Source of the DNA: Oscillospiraceae bacterium
Lineage (GTDB): Bacteria; Bacillota; Clostridia; Christensenellales; Aristaeellaceae
Assembly: GCA_031255415.1 (NCBI GenBank)
Contig: JAIRSO010000089.1
Location: 1 to 32,922 of the forward strand
DNA length: 32,922 nt
Direction: 5' to 3'
Of this stretch, positions 1 through 7,853 are shown piece by piece. Position numbers and translations under genes: made by a program. Below the pieces are notes generated by a model. The model was not told where the DNA came from, ran no database searches, and saw only the letters and a program-made list of their open reading frames with translations. Positions within the stretch are counted from its first letter, which is position 1. Each line of letters begins with the position of its first letter.

Positions 1-39
1 CGTCACCCCGCACCCACACCGTTCCAACGTTAAACCCTA

Positions 40-153
40 GCCCCGAAGGGGCAAAGAAGCCCTTATGCCGCATGCGCGGCTTACGCGGGGTTGACGAGGG
101 TTGGGTAACGCTGGGGCGCTGCCCCAGACCCCGCAGGGGGGCTTCAGCCCCCC
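40..153. repeat. Cluster of GC-rich hairpins in gene-free left edge
   Basis: Bases 1-271 hold no convincing gene. Three perfect inverted repeats can be read: GCCCC-GAA-GGGGC at 40-52, CTGGGGC-GCT-GCCCCAG at 111-127 and GGGGGGC-TTCA-GCCCCCC at 136-153. They lie just beyond the stop codon of the leftmost minus-strand gene, so they would be in the 3' end of that operon's transcript. No T-run follows them in either direction, so a classical intrinsic terminator is not supported. They may be a dispersed palindromic repeat family or 3'-end RNA structure; copy number elsewhere in the genome cannot be seen from here. Confidence 0.55.
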
Positions 154-271
154 TTGACCCCCTGACCAGCGTGCCGCTGGACCCATGTGCCGCTCTGATG
201 TTTTGTCTGCGTCGTGATGTGCTGCTTAAAGCAAGGTCGCCCCGCTTCGCGCTCTTTTGTATCCGGTGGGA

Positions 272-1150
272 TCAGCCGTGTGTTTTTATAAACTCTACTG
301 CCATGGCTATATCCGCTTCTGGGTTCTGGCCTACTTCGCGCTCGATTGTGTAGTACCCGTCGTAGCCGATCTCATCCAACGCCTTAAACCATGCCGGCAG
401 ATCTACCTCGCCCTCGCCTAACGGCGTCTCCACGAAGCATTCTTCCATGCGTATATCTTCTATCCCACCGTCCGCGAAATACCCATATACTTTCTCTGGG
501 CCTACATACCTTAGCATCTTCCCATCTTTCACATGCGTGTGGTATATCTTCCCCTTCAGCGCGGCCACACCTTTCACTGGATCCACCCCGCACACCATCC
601 TTAGGTTCGCGGGATCGTAGTTAACTCCTACCCACCCTTCTGGCAACCCTTCCAAAAACTTTGCTAGCGTCTCTGTTGGCTCCGGCCCTGTCTCTATGGC
701 TACTCTTACACCTTCTTGCTTTGCGTACTCACCTAACCTTGACATCGCGTCTTGCATCACTTTGAACCTTGGATTCCCTTCGTCTTGCGGTACCACCCCT
801 ATATGCGACGTCAATACCTTGCTACCCATTTCCCTTGTCAACTCTAGCATCCTTGCGGTTTCCTCAATCTTCCATTGGTTATCCTCTTCTTTTTGGAAAC
901 CATGCCCGCCCAGATCCCCGCACATTGCGGACAATGCCAACCCGTTATCCTCTAACGCCTTCCTTATCTCGCTTCTATACCCTTTTGTCCATACCTTACT
1001 TACCGCGCCTCTTGCCCCTACGTTCAGCTGTACAGCGTCCGCACCCAACCTTGCGGCCTTTTTGATCCCCTCTGTTACATCCACCCTAAAGCAATTAGCC
1101 ATAATCCCAATCTTCCGCTTACTCTTCCCTATACCCATATCCATACCCAT
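272..1150 (-). CDS. Sugar phosphate isomerase/epimerase-like TIM-barrel protein
   Basis: This 292-residue protein belongs to the xylose-isomerase-like TIM-barrel superfamily (COG1082 type), whose members isomerise or epimerise sugars and inositol derivatives using a divalent metal. Expected metal-site segments are present in order: AIETGPEP (Glu), NYDPANL (Asp), YHTHVKDG (His) and YYTIERE (Glu). There is no signal peptide, so it should be cytoplasmic. The start at 1150 is preceded by a GGAGGAGGG ribosome binding site about 11 bases upstream; a second ATG six bases in is possible. It follows ridA by 22 bases and is probably the last gene of the minus-strand operon. The substrate cannot be told from sequence. 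Codon choice (more AGG Arg, GGT/GGG Gly) and lower GC differ from most of the window. Confidence 0.85.
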   Translation of the reverse strand: MGMDMGIGKSKRKIGIMANCFRVDVTEGIKKAARLGADAVQLNVGARGAVSKVWTKGYRSEIRKALEDNGLALSAMCGDLGGHGFQKEEDNQWKIEETARMLELTREMGSKVLTSHIGVVPQDEGNPRFKVMQDAMSRLGEYAKQEGVRVAIETGPEPTETLAKFLEGLPEGWVGVNYDPANLRMVCGVDPVKGVAALKGKIYHTHVKDGKMLRYVGPEKVYGYFADGGIEDIRMEECFVETPLGEGEVDLPAWFKALDEIGYDGYYTIEREVGQNPEADIAMAVEFIKTHG

Positions 1151-1172
1151 AACCTAAACACCCTCCTCCCCA

Positions 1173-1580
1173 TCACAGATCGAACGCGGTATCCCGCTCC
1201 GTCCTGGCGAACGTCACATCAATCTCTACTTTCGCACCCAACGGCAACCCCTTTACTTCTACGCATGTCCTGGCTGGATAATCCGGCCCGAACGCTTGCT
1301 TATACAACCCGTTTACTGTTGCGAAATCCCCCATGTCTGTCAAATACACAACCACTTTCGCGGCTTCCGCCATGGTTAACCCTAACTCTGCCGATACCAC
1401 TTGCAGATTATCTAACGCTTGCTTTGCCTGGCTTTCTATACTATCCCCCGCTAACTTCCCCGTCCCTGGATCCAACCCTAGCATCCCTGAACAATACACC
1501 GTCCCGCCCGCACTCACTGCGGTGCAATACGGGCCTACTGCCTTTGGCCCCATCTTGGTAAAGAATCGTTTCAGCGGCAT
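1173..1580 (-). CDS. ridA: RidA family reactive imine/enamine deaminase
   Basis: The protein has 135 residues, the usual size of the RidA/YjgF/UK114 family, which forms trimers and hydrolyses reactive enamine/imine intermediates released by PLP enzymes. Family segments are visible: an N-terminal KAVGPYCTAVSAGGTVYCSG stretch, a central AAKVVVYLTDMGDF helix-strand, and the C-terminal PARTCVEVKGLPLGAKVEID signature, in which the Arg after PA binds the substrate carboxylate in characterised members. The ATG at 1580 has GGAGGG six bases upstream. It lies 59 bases after the VanW-type gene and 22 before the TIM-barrel gene, probably in one transcript. The family assignment is firm; the physiological substrate is unknown. 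Confidence 0.93.
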   Translation of the reverse strand: MPLKRFFTKMGPKAVGPYCTAVSAGGTVYCSGMLGLDPGTGKLAGDSIESQAKQALDNLQVVSAELGLTMAEAAKVVVYLTDMGDFATVNGLYKQAFGPDYPARTCVEVKGLPLGAKVEIDVTFARTERDTAFDL

Positions 1581-1639
1581 CTGTTTCCCTCCTCGTTATT
1601 AACCTTTCCCATATCAACCCATTCCATTACCCAACCCCT

Positions 1640-3133
1640 CTACTCCCGTTCCCTTACCCCTACGTATATCGTCGGCGCTTGCGGCTTATACGTATCTTGT
1701 ATGATGAAGTCGCGGGCAATCTCCTGCCCGTTGTGCTGGGTAATCCTGAACGTGTTCACCACATACCCTACCGCGCCTTTACTGGTCTGCTTGGTCTGGT
1801 TTGTATAGGTGACATACTCGCCTTTCCGGTCTGGCAGCATCTTTGGCTCCGGTACTGGTAGCGTCTGCACTATCTCTGACGCTAACGCATACGTATACCC
1901 ACTCTGATGCGGCTTGCCGAATATCTCAAACACACAGTTATTTACATTCTTAATCTTCTCTACGTGCGCCGATATCGTTATAGGATAATCCAAATTATTC
2001 CTAAACACGAAATCCGTACCCCTGTCCGCTACCGTCGCATCCTTCCCCGGATCCAAATAACTCACGGGCAGCGCGTGCGCGGTTCTATCCACCACTTCCA
2101 ACCCCGCCTCTACCACGGCGTTATACAGCGTCGATGACACCTGGCATATCCCGCCGCCCACACCCATCACATACTCCCCGTACACTATCTCTAACGCTTC
2201 CTGAAACCCGTTCTCCGGCGTGCGCTTTCCCGTTATATCGTTGAACGATACCGTCTCCCCCGGCTGTACTACCAACCCGTTGAACCTCTCGCACCCCAGC
2301 GCTACATTCGCGGTACGCTCCGCCGTGCTGGTCGTGGCGATCCTTGTCGCCGCCCTTGACAACCTCGCGTTATCGTTAACCAGATCAGCCTTCGTGACCG
2401 CTGGCTGAACGACGTCCGGCGACAGCGCGAACGGCGTCGAATCCAAACCGCTTATCCGCTCCAGCAGCTCGCCCCTTATCGCGTCCGTATCCAGCCTCAA
2501 CCCGCTCGCCTCGTCGGTGTAACGGTAAGGCGGCGTGCGGTTGGGATCGGATTCCCTCGTCGCGTCCACCGGATCGATATCTATCTCCGCCTTGATCCGC
2601 GCCAGTAACGCGTCCAGACTGAACTCGTTATAGTAGAACGACGTGTACCCCTTGTACGGCTCTGAACGCAGATCCCTGATATCCAGCATCCTGCTAAACA
2701 AACCGCCCTCGCGGCCTCGCATGTACGCTAGATTGACTTGATCCGCCGTATCCACCTGCATCTCCAGCGTCTGCGGATTCAGCGTCCACGACTCGCCCCC
2801 GTTCCCGCCGCCGTGGTACGTCAGCGTTAACGACCAGAGATTCAGCCGCTCGGACGCTTGCGCGGCTATCAGCGTATACGCGTCCCCCGGAGTCAGTCCC
2901 GCCAGTGGCAGACCGTCCACATACACACCCTCGTAAAACCGATCGCTGAACGGCTGCAGCCACTGATTAGTCGCGAACGCGGCAATCCCGCCCGCCACAA
3001 TCAGCGCGGCTAGCAGCATCATTACAAACCGCCCGAAACGCTTCCGCCCGCGCTTAACCTTGCGCCTAGGCCTGATAGCGGTCGGGTACGTCTGCGTATA
3101 CGATCCCGGATACCCTCTGTGCGCGGCTGCCAT
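1640..3133 (-). CDS. VanW family membrane-anchored protein with G5-like C-terminal domain
   Basis: The predicted protein is 497 residues. It has a short basic cytoplasmic tail (RPRRKVKRGRKR), one transmembrane helix at about residues 35-55, an extracellular region of the kind found before VanW domains (putative peptidoglycan-binding fold), the VanW core (NARLSRAAT... GETVSFNDITGKRTPENGF... GVGGGICQVSSTLYNAV), and a C-terminal G5-like beta-rich segment. VanW proteins are cell-envelope proteins of unsettled function linked to glycopeptide-resistance loci. I chose the ATG at 3133 because AAAGGAGG lies 5 bases upstream; the ATG at 3151 precedes that site. It starts 28 bases after livF, so cotranscription is likely. 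The 5' half of the gene is GC-rich while the 3' half is much more AT-rich. Confidence 0.85.
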   Translation of the reverse strand: MAAAHRGYPGSYTQTYPTAIRPRRKVKRGRKRFGRFVMMLLAALIVAGGIAAFATNQWLQPFSDRFYEGVYVDGLPLAGLTPGDAYTLIAAQASERLNLWSLTLTYHGGGNGGESWTLNPQTLEMQVDTADQVNLAYMRGREGGLFSRMLDIRDLRSEPYKGYTSFYYNEFSLDALLARIKAEIDIDPVDATRESDPNRTPPYRYTDEASGLRLDTDAIRGELLERISGLDSTPFALSPDVVQPAVTKADLVNDNARLSRAATRIATTSTAERTANVALGCERFNGLVVQPGETVSFNDITGKRTPENGFQEALEIVYGEYVMGVGGGICQVSSTLYNAVVEAGLEVVDRTAHALPVSYLDPGKDATVADRGTDFVFRNNLDYPITISAHVEKIKNVNNCVFEIFGKPHQSGYTYALASEIVQTLPVPEPKMLPDRKGEYVTYTNQTKQTSKGAVGYVVNTFRITQHNGQEIARDFIIQDTYKPQAPTIYVGVRERE

Positions 3134-3161
3134 GCCCGCCTCCTTTTTCATTATAACAGCG

Positions 3162-3869
3162 TCACAATCCCAGATAAGCCCTGCGCACCGCCTCGTCGCC
3201 CATGAACGACGAGGCCTCGCCTTCCTTGACCACGCGCCCGGTCTCCAGCACATACGCGCGGTTCGCGACAGACAGCGCCATCTGCGCGTTCTGTTCGACC
3301 AGCAGTATCGTGATCCCGTCCGCGCTCATCTGGCGGATTATGCGGAATATCTCTTCAACCAATATGGGCGATAATCCCATCGACGGTTCGTCAAGCATCA
3401 GCAGGCGCGGATTGCCCATCAGCGCGCGGCCTATCGCCAGCATCTGCTGTTCGCCGCCCGACAACGTGCCCGCCAACTGTCTGCGCCGCTCCTTCAGCCT
3501 GGGGAAACTGCGGAACACTGAATCATAGACGCTCGACAGGTTCGCCCTGTTCCCGCGAATAAACGCGCCCATCTCAAGGTTTTCCATAACCGTCATCTGT
3601 TGGAATATCCTGCGCCCCTCCGGCGACTGCGCCAGTCCCAGCTTAACGATCCTGTGCGGCTCAAGGCTGTGTATCGGCGCGTCCTCGAACATAATAACCC
3701 CGGCCTTAGGCCGAAGCAGTCCGCTGATCGTTTTTAATATGGTAGACTTGCCCGCGCCGTTAGCGCCTATCAGCGTGACGATCTCGCCTTTATCGACGCT
3801 GAACGACACGCCGTGTATAGCCTGTATCGCGCCGTAAGACACGCGCAGATCGTTAACCGAAAGCATCAT
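3162..3869 (-). CDS. livF: Branched-chain amino-acid-type ABC transporter ATPase LivF
   Basis: This is a 235-residue ABC ATPase, the normal size for LivF, which works with LivG to energise import by LivH/LivM. Visible motifs are Walker A (GANGAGKST), the Q-loop region, the signature TLSGGEQQMLAIGRAL, Walker B (LLMLDEPSMGLSP) and the switch histidine region replaced by the LivF-typical VEQN. The ATG at 3869 overlaps the livG stop as ATGA, which decides the start; a longer frame upstream lies wholly inside livG. It is followed 28 bases later by the VanW-type gene. The family includes importers of leucine/isoleucine/valine, other amino acids, amides and urea, so substrate is not certain. Confidence 0.95.
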   Translation of the reverse strand: MMLSVNDLRVSYGAIQAIHGVSFSVDKGEIVTLIGANGAGKSTILKTISGLLRPKAGVIMFEDAPIHSLEPHRIVKLGLAQSPEGRRIFQQMTVMENLEMGAFIRGNRANLSSVYDSVFRSFPRLKERRRQLAGTLSGGEQQMLAIGRALMGNPRLLMLDEPSMGLSPILVEEIFRIIRQMSADGITILLVEQNAQMALSVANRAYVLETGRVVKEGEASSFMGDEAVRRAYLGL

Positions 3870-4639
3870 ACAGCCGACCCTCCCAGATACGCCTTGACGA
3901 CGCGCTCGTCGCGCCTGATCTCGTCGGGAGCGCCCGCCGCTATGACCTGCCCGTAATCCAGCACGACCAGCCTCTCGCATATGCCCATGACCAGCCGCAT
4001 GTCGTGCTCGATCAAGAGTATCGCCACGCCGAACCGATCCCTAACCTCGCGGATCGTGGACATCAGCGCGCGAGTCTCGGTCGGGTTCATGCCGGCGGCG
4101 GGTTCGTCCAACAGGAGCAGACGGGGGCGGGATATCAACGCGCGGGCTATCTCCAGCCTCCGCTGCGCGCCGTAAGGCAGACTGGAAGCCGTCGCCTCGG
4201 CATACCCCGCCAGGTCGAATATGCCCAGCATATCCATCGCGCGGGCAGTCGTCTCCGACTCGTCGCGCCAGTATCCGGGCAAGCGCAGCGCGCCTGTAAG
4301 CGGACCGTAGCGCATCTGGCTGTGCGCGGCGATCCGGACGTTGTCCAGCACGCTGAGTTTCTTGAACAGCCGGATATTCTGGAACGTGCGCGCCACGCCC
4401 GATTGGAATATCAGGTGCGTCTTTTTCCCGCTGATAGTCCTGCCGTTGAGGGTGACGGAGCCGGACGTGGGCGGATATATCCCGGTGATCAGGTTGAATA
4501 CGGTAGTCTTGCCCGCGCCGTTGGGACCTATCAGCCCGACTATCTCGCCGGGCGATACAGCGAAAGAGACGCGTTCCAGCGCGGACAGCCCGCCGAACTG
4601 AACGCATAGATCCTTTATCTCAAGCAGAGTATCAGCCAT
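3866..4639 (-). CDS. livG: Branched-chain amino-acid-type ABC transporter ATPase LivG
   Basis: The 257-residue product matches LivG, the second ATPase of the high-affinity branched-chain amino-acid import family. Walker A (GPNGAGKTT) is near residue 40, followed by SLPYGAQRRLEIARAL as the signature region and LLLLDEPAAGMNP as Walker B, then IEHDM with the switch histidine. The phrase DEPAAGMNPTE is characteristic of LivG. The ATG at 4639 lies eight bases inside the end of livM, and the stop overlaps livF as ATGA, so the four liv genes are translationally coupled. No unusual residues were noted. Confidence 0.95.
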   Translation of the reverse strand: MADTLLEIKDLCVQFGGLSALERVSFAVSPGEIVGLIGPNGAGKTTVFNLITGIYPPTSGSVTLNGRTISGKKTHLIFQSGVARTFQNIRLFKKLSVLDNVRIAAHSQMRYGPLTGALRLPGYWRDESETTARAMDMLGIFDLAGYAEATASSLPYGAQRRLEIARALISRPRLLLLDEPAAGMNPTETRALMSTIREVRDRFGVAILLIEHDMRLVMGICERLVVLDYGQVIAAGAPDEIRRDERVVKAYLGGSAV

Positions 4640-5624
4640 CGTTCCCCCGATCGGCGCGGCTTGACCGCGCGCCGGTTCGCGCGCGGCGAACCCTCTCCAG
4701 CATCCGCGCGATAGAAAACTCCGCCGTGCCCAGCAGCCCGTCCGGCCTGAACAGCATCATCAATATCAACGCGAGGGAGTATATCAGCATACGGTAGTCG
4801 GACAGCCAGCGCAGCATCTCGGGCAGAGCCGTCAGCACGGCGGCCGCGATCACCGCGCCCGTAATGGAACCCATCCCGCCCAGCACGACCATCACCAGGT
4901 ACTCGATGGAGCGGTCGAAGTTGAAACGGTTAGGGTTGAGCGTGCCCGCGTTATGCGCGTACAGTCCGCCCGCGATCCCGGCGAAGAAAGCCGCGATCGT
5001 GAACGCGAGCATCTTATAATACATAACGGGTATGCCGGAAGATGTAGCGGCTACCTCGTCCTCGCGTATGGAGAGTATAGCGCGCCCGTGCCTGGATCGC
5101 CCCAGCGTGAACATCAGCGCGACGCATATTACAACGGCTAGATACGCCGCCGGAATGGTGGTGATTCTGGGTATGCCGCGCAGGGAGCGCGCGCCGCCCA
5201 GCGCCGGTATGTTGTTGAGTATGATCCGCACTATCTCGCCGAATCCCAGCGTGATTATAGCCAGATAGTCGCCCTTGAGCCGGAGCACGGGTATGCCGAT
5301 GACCATGCCCGCGGCTGCCGCCGCGAGTCCGCCGGCTAGCAGAGCCAGCGGGAACGAAAGCGGAACCTTCCAGTTAAGCGAGACCATCGCGGACGCGTAA
5401 GCGCCCACCGCCATGAACCCGGCGTGACCCAGCGCGAGATAACCCAGCAGTCCGCACACCAGGTTCAAGCTCACCGCCATGATGACGTTGACGAGCGTCC
5501 ATGTAATAACGCCCTTTATATAATCGTTGAACATGTTAAGGCGCGCGGGGATCAACAGCGCCGCCGTCAGCGCGGCAAGCGCGGCGAGGTTAATGATCCA
5601 GGATTTGCGGTTCGCCGCGTTCAT
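4632..5624 (-). CDS. livM: Branched-chain amino-acid-type ABC transporter permease LivM
   Basis: This 330-residue hydrophobic protein has about eight to nine membrane segments and the LivM signature region (LVCGLLGYLALGHAGFMAVGAYASA near the first third, GDYLAIITLGFGEIVRIILNN in the middle, and a GGMGSITGAVIAAAVLTALPE loop that contacts the ATPases). It pairs with LivH to form the translocation path. The ATG at 5624 lies four bases after the livH stop with AAGGTG seven bases upstream; a longer frame would run back into livH and is rejected. Its stop is eight bases inside livG. The C-terminal tail is rich in arginine (RRARTGARSSRADRG). Confidence 0.95.
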   Translation of the reverse strand: MNAANRKSWIINLAALAALTAALLIPARLNMFNDYIKGVITWTLVNVIMAVSLNLVCGLLGYLALGHAGFMAVGAYASAMVSLNWKVPLSFPLALLAGGLAAAAAGMVIGIPVLRLKGDYLAIITLGFGEIVRIILNNIPALGGARSLRGIPRITTIPAAYLAVVICVALMFTLGRSRHGRAILSIREDEVAATSSGIPVMYYKMLAFTIAAFFAGIAGGLYAHNAGTLNPNRFNFDRSIEYLVMVVLGGMGSITGAVIAAAVLTALPEMLRWLSDYRMLIYSLALILMMLFRPDGLLGTAEFSIARMLERVRRARTGARSSRADRGNDG

Positions 5625-5628
5625 ATCA

Positions 5629-6507
5629 TCACACCTTCTCGCTGGCATGCCGGCCCAGTATGCCGCTGGGCTTGACGAGCAGTACGACAATCAGTATGCC
5701 GAACACCACCGCGTCGGATAACTGCGTGGAGATATACCCTTTGGTAAGGCTCTCGGCTACGCCCATCAGGAACCCGCCCAGCATAGCGCCGGGCATTATG
5801 CCGATCCCGCCCAGCACCGCGGCGATGAACGCCTTCAGTCCTGGCATAGCGCCCATAGTGGGCGATATGGACGGGTAAGCGGTACTGTACAGTATCGCGC
5901 CGACGGCAGCCAGCGCCGCGCCGATCGCGAATGTAACGGAGATCGTCGTGTTGATGTTAACGCCCATGAGCTGCGCGGCCTGAAGATCCTCCGACACGGC
6001 GCGCATAGCCTTGCCCGTGCGGGTGCGGCGCACGAACGCCTCGAGCGCGATCATCAGCAGCACCGCAACCAGTATAGTGACGAACGTCAGCCCGCTGATC
6101 CTAAGACTCCCTATCGCGACAGCCGGGATGTTAATACGGATGGGAAACGGCCTAGGGGTCGGCGAATAGATCATCTGGACGGCGTTCTGCAGGAAGTAGC
6201 TAACGCCGATGGTCGTAATCAGGGAGGATATGCGCGGCGCGTTACGCAGGGGCTTGTACGCTATGCGCTCGACGGCTACGCCCAGCGCCGCGCAAAACAG
6301 TATGCCAAGCCCCGCCGCTATCCCAAAGGGCAGAGCCGCCGACGAGAGCAGCGACAGCGTTATATACGCGCCCACCATGATAACGTCGCCATGCGCGAAA
6401 TTGATCAGCTTTACTATGCCGTATACCATCGTGTAGCCCAGAGCGATAAGCGCGTAAACGCTGCCCACGTGCAGGCCGTTGATGATTTGGATGATAAGCG
6501 TGTTCAC
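5629..6507 (-). CDS. livH: Branched-chain amino-acid-type ABC transporter permease LivH (GTG start)
   Basis: The 292-residue membrane protein carries the LivH hallmarks: the N-terminal INGLHVGSVYALIALGYTMVYGI segment, NFAHGDVIMVGAYI, and the ATPase-coupling loop AAVLGGIGIMPGAMLGGFLMG. I place the start at the GTG at 6507, because GGGAGG lies about six bases upstream and the protein then begins as LivH proteins usually do; the longer frame would add 53 residues of non-membrane sequence overlapping the end of the malic enzyme gene. It sits 52 bases after malic enzyme and heads the coupled set livHMGF. No periplasmic-type binding protein (LivK/LivJ) gene is next to it. Confidence 0.93.
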   Translation of the reverse strand: MNTLIIQIINGLHVGSVYALIALGYTMVYGIVKLINFAHGDVIMVGAYITLSLLSSAALPFGIAAGLGILFCAALGVAVERIAYKPLRNAPRISSLITTIGVSYFLQNAVQMIYSPTPRPFPIRINIPAVAIGSLRISGLTFVTILVAVLLMIALEAFVRRTRTGKAMRAVSEDLQAAQLMGVNINTTISVTFAIGAALAAVGAILYSTAYPSISPTMGAMPGLKAFIAAVLGGIGIMPGAMLGGFLMGVAESLTKGYISTQLSDAVVFGILIVVLLVKPSGILGRHASEKV

Positions 6508-6559
6508 AGCATCCCTCCCGCGCGCGTTCAGGCCATCATACCAAGTAACGCTTAATTTG

Positions 6560-7774
6560 TCAAATCCGCGCCGCGCCGGATTCCCTAGCGGCGCGGCATA
6601 CCGCTTCGGCGACGGCCTTGCCCACCCTGGGATCGAACGGGCGTGGCAGTATGTTTTCGGGGCCAAGTTTATCCGGCGAGCCGGGCGAGGATTGGCAGGC
6701 CAGCTCCGCCAGCGCGATCGAGGCTGCGCGTTTCATAGGCTCGTTGATCTCTCGCGCGCGGCAGTCCAGTGCGCCCCTGAACATGCCGGGGAAGCACAGC
6801 ACATTGTTGACCTGGTTGGGATAATCGCTTCTGCCCGTGCCCACGACCAGCGCGCCCGCCGCCTTCGCGTCGTCCGGCATGATCTCGGGGGTGGGGTTAG
6901 CCATAGCGAACACGACCGCGCCAGGGTTCATCGACGCGACCATCCCTTTAGATACGATGTTCCCCGCCGATACGCCGATGAACGCGTCCGCGCCGCGCAT
7001 CGCGTCCGACAGGGAGCCGCGCTGGAGTCCGGGGTTGGTCGTTAAGGCCAGCGCGGCCTGCTCGCCGTGCATATGGAGTTCGCTTTCCGCGCCGCGCGCG
7101 AGTATGCCGTACCGATCGACCAACAGTAGATCTTGCGCGCCAAGGCTTAACAATCGGCGGGCTATCGCGCAGCCGGCTGCGCCCATGCCGTTTATCACGA
7201 TCCGCGCGGAGTCCATCGATTTACCCGCGACGCGCAGCGCGTTGATCATCGCCGCGCCGACTACGATGGCGGTGCCGTGCTGATCGTCGTGGAACACGGG
7301 GATATCGAGCGCGGCCTGCAGTCTCCGCTCGATATCGAAGCATCGCGGCGAGGATATATCTTCCAGATTGATCCCGCCGAACGTGCCCGCGATATTGACG
7401 ACGGTCTCCACGATCGCGTCCGCGTCTTTCGTGCCGATCAGTATCGGAAACGCGTCCACATCGGCAAACGCCTTGAACAGTACGCATTTGCCCTCCATGA
7501 CGGGCATGCCGGCCTGCGGCCCGATATCGCCCAGTCCCAGCACGGCGGAGCCGTCGGTCACAACGGCGACGGTGTTCCACCTTCTGGTTAGTTCGTACGC
7601 CTTCGATGGATCGTCCTTGATCGCCAGACAGGCGGCCGCGACCCCGGGCGTATACGCCAGCGCGAGCGACTCGGCTGAATCGGCGCGCGCGCGAGGCGCT
7701 ATCTCCAGTTTGCCGCGCCAGTCGGCGTGGGCCTTGAGCGCGAGTTCGGCAATCGACGCGGGTTTGTTATCCAT
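6560..7774 (-). CDS. NAD(P)-dependent malic enzyme (oxaloacetate-decarboxylating)
   Basis: The 404-residue protein is a short-form bacterial malic enzyme, converting malate to pyruvate and CO2 with reduction of NAD(P). The N-terminal malic domain shows LALAYTPGVAAACLAI, WNTVAVVTDGSAVLGLGDIGP and GKCVLFKAFADVDAFPI; the metal-binding EDISSPRCFDIE and HDDQHGTA segments follow; the NAD(P)-binding Rossmann motif is GMGAAGCAIARRLL. Late motifs FAMANPTPEI and GRSDYPNQVNNVLCFPG are standard for the family. GGAGGAG lies about nine bases before the ATG. It is divergent from the fumarase genes, which make its substrate. Cofactor preference cannot be read reliably. It is probably the first gene of the minus-strand operon that continues into livHMGF. 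Confidence 0.95.
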   Translation of the reverse strand: MDNKPASIAELALKAHADWRGKLEIAPRARADSAESLALAYTPGVAAACLAIKDDPSKAYELTRRWNTVAVVTDGSAVLGLGDIGPQAGMPVMEGKCVLFKAFADVDAFPILIGTKDADAIVETVVNIAGTFGGINLEDISSPRCFDIERRLQAALDIPVFHDDQHGTAIVVGAAMINALRVAGKSMDSARIVINGMGAAGCAIARRLLSLGAQDLLLVDRYGILARGAESELHMHGEQAALALTTNPGLQRGSLSDAMRGADAFIGVSAGNIVSKGMVASMNPGAVVFAMANPTPEIMPDDAKAAGALVVGTGRSDYPNQVNNVLCFPGMFRGALDCRAREINEPMKRAASIALAELACQSSPGSPDKLGPENILPRPFDPRVGKAVAEAVCRAARESGAARI

Positions 7775-7791
7775 TATACATACTCCTCCTG

Positions 7792-7820
7792 TTGATAAAT
7801 GACAAATAATGTGGTATTCT
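7792..7820 (+). promoter_or_regulatory. Candidate sigma-A promoter for fumarase genes
   Basis: TTGATA (7792-7797), a 17-base spacer and TATTCT (7815-7820) preceded by TGG, giving an extended -10 element. It points towards the fumarase genes and would start transcription about 25-30 bases before the ATG at 7854. It is the best match in the 79-base spacer between the divergent malic enzyme and fumarase genes; no equally good minus-strand promoter was seen there. Confidence 0.5.
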
Positions 7821-7853
7821 ATCGCCCAGCAGTATTATGAAACGGGTGATCGC

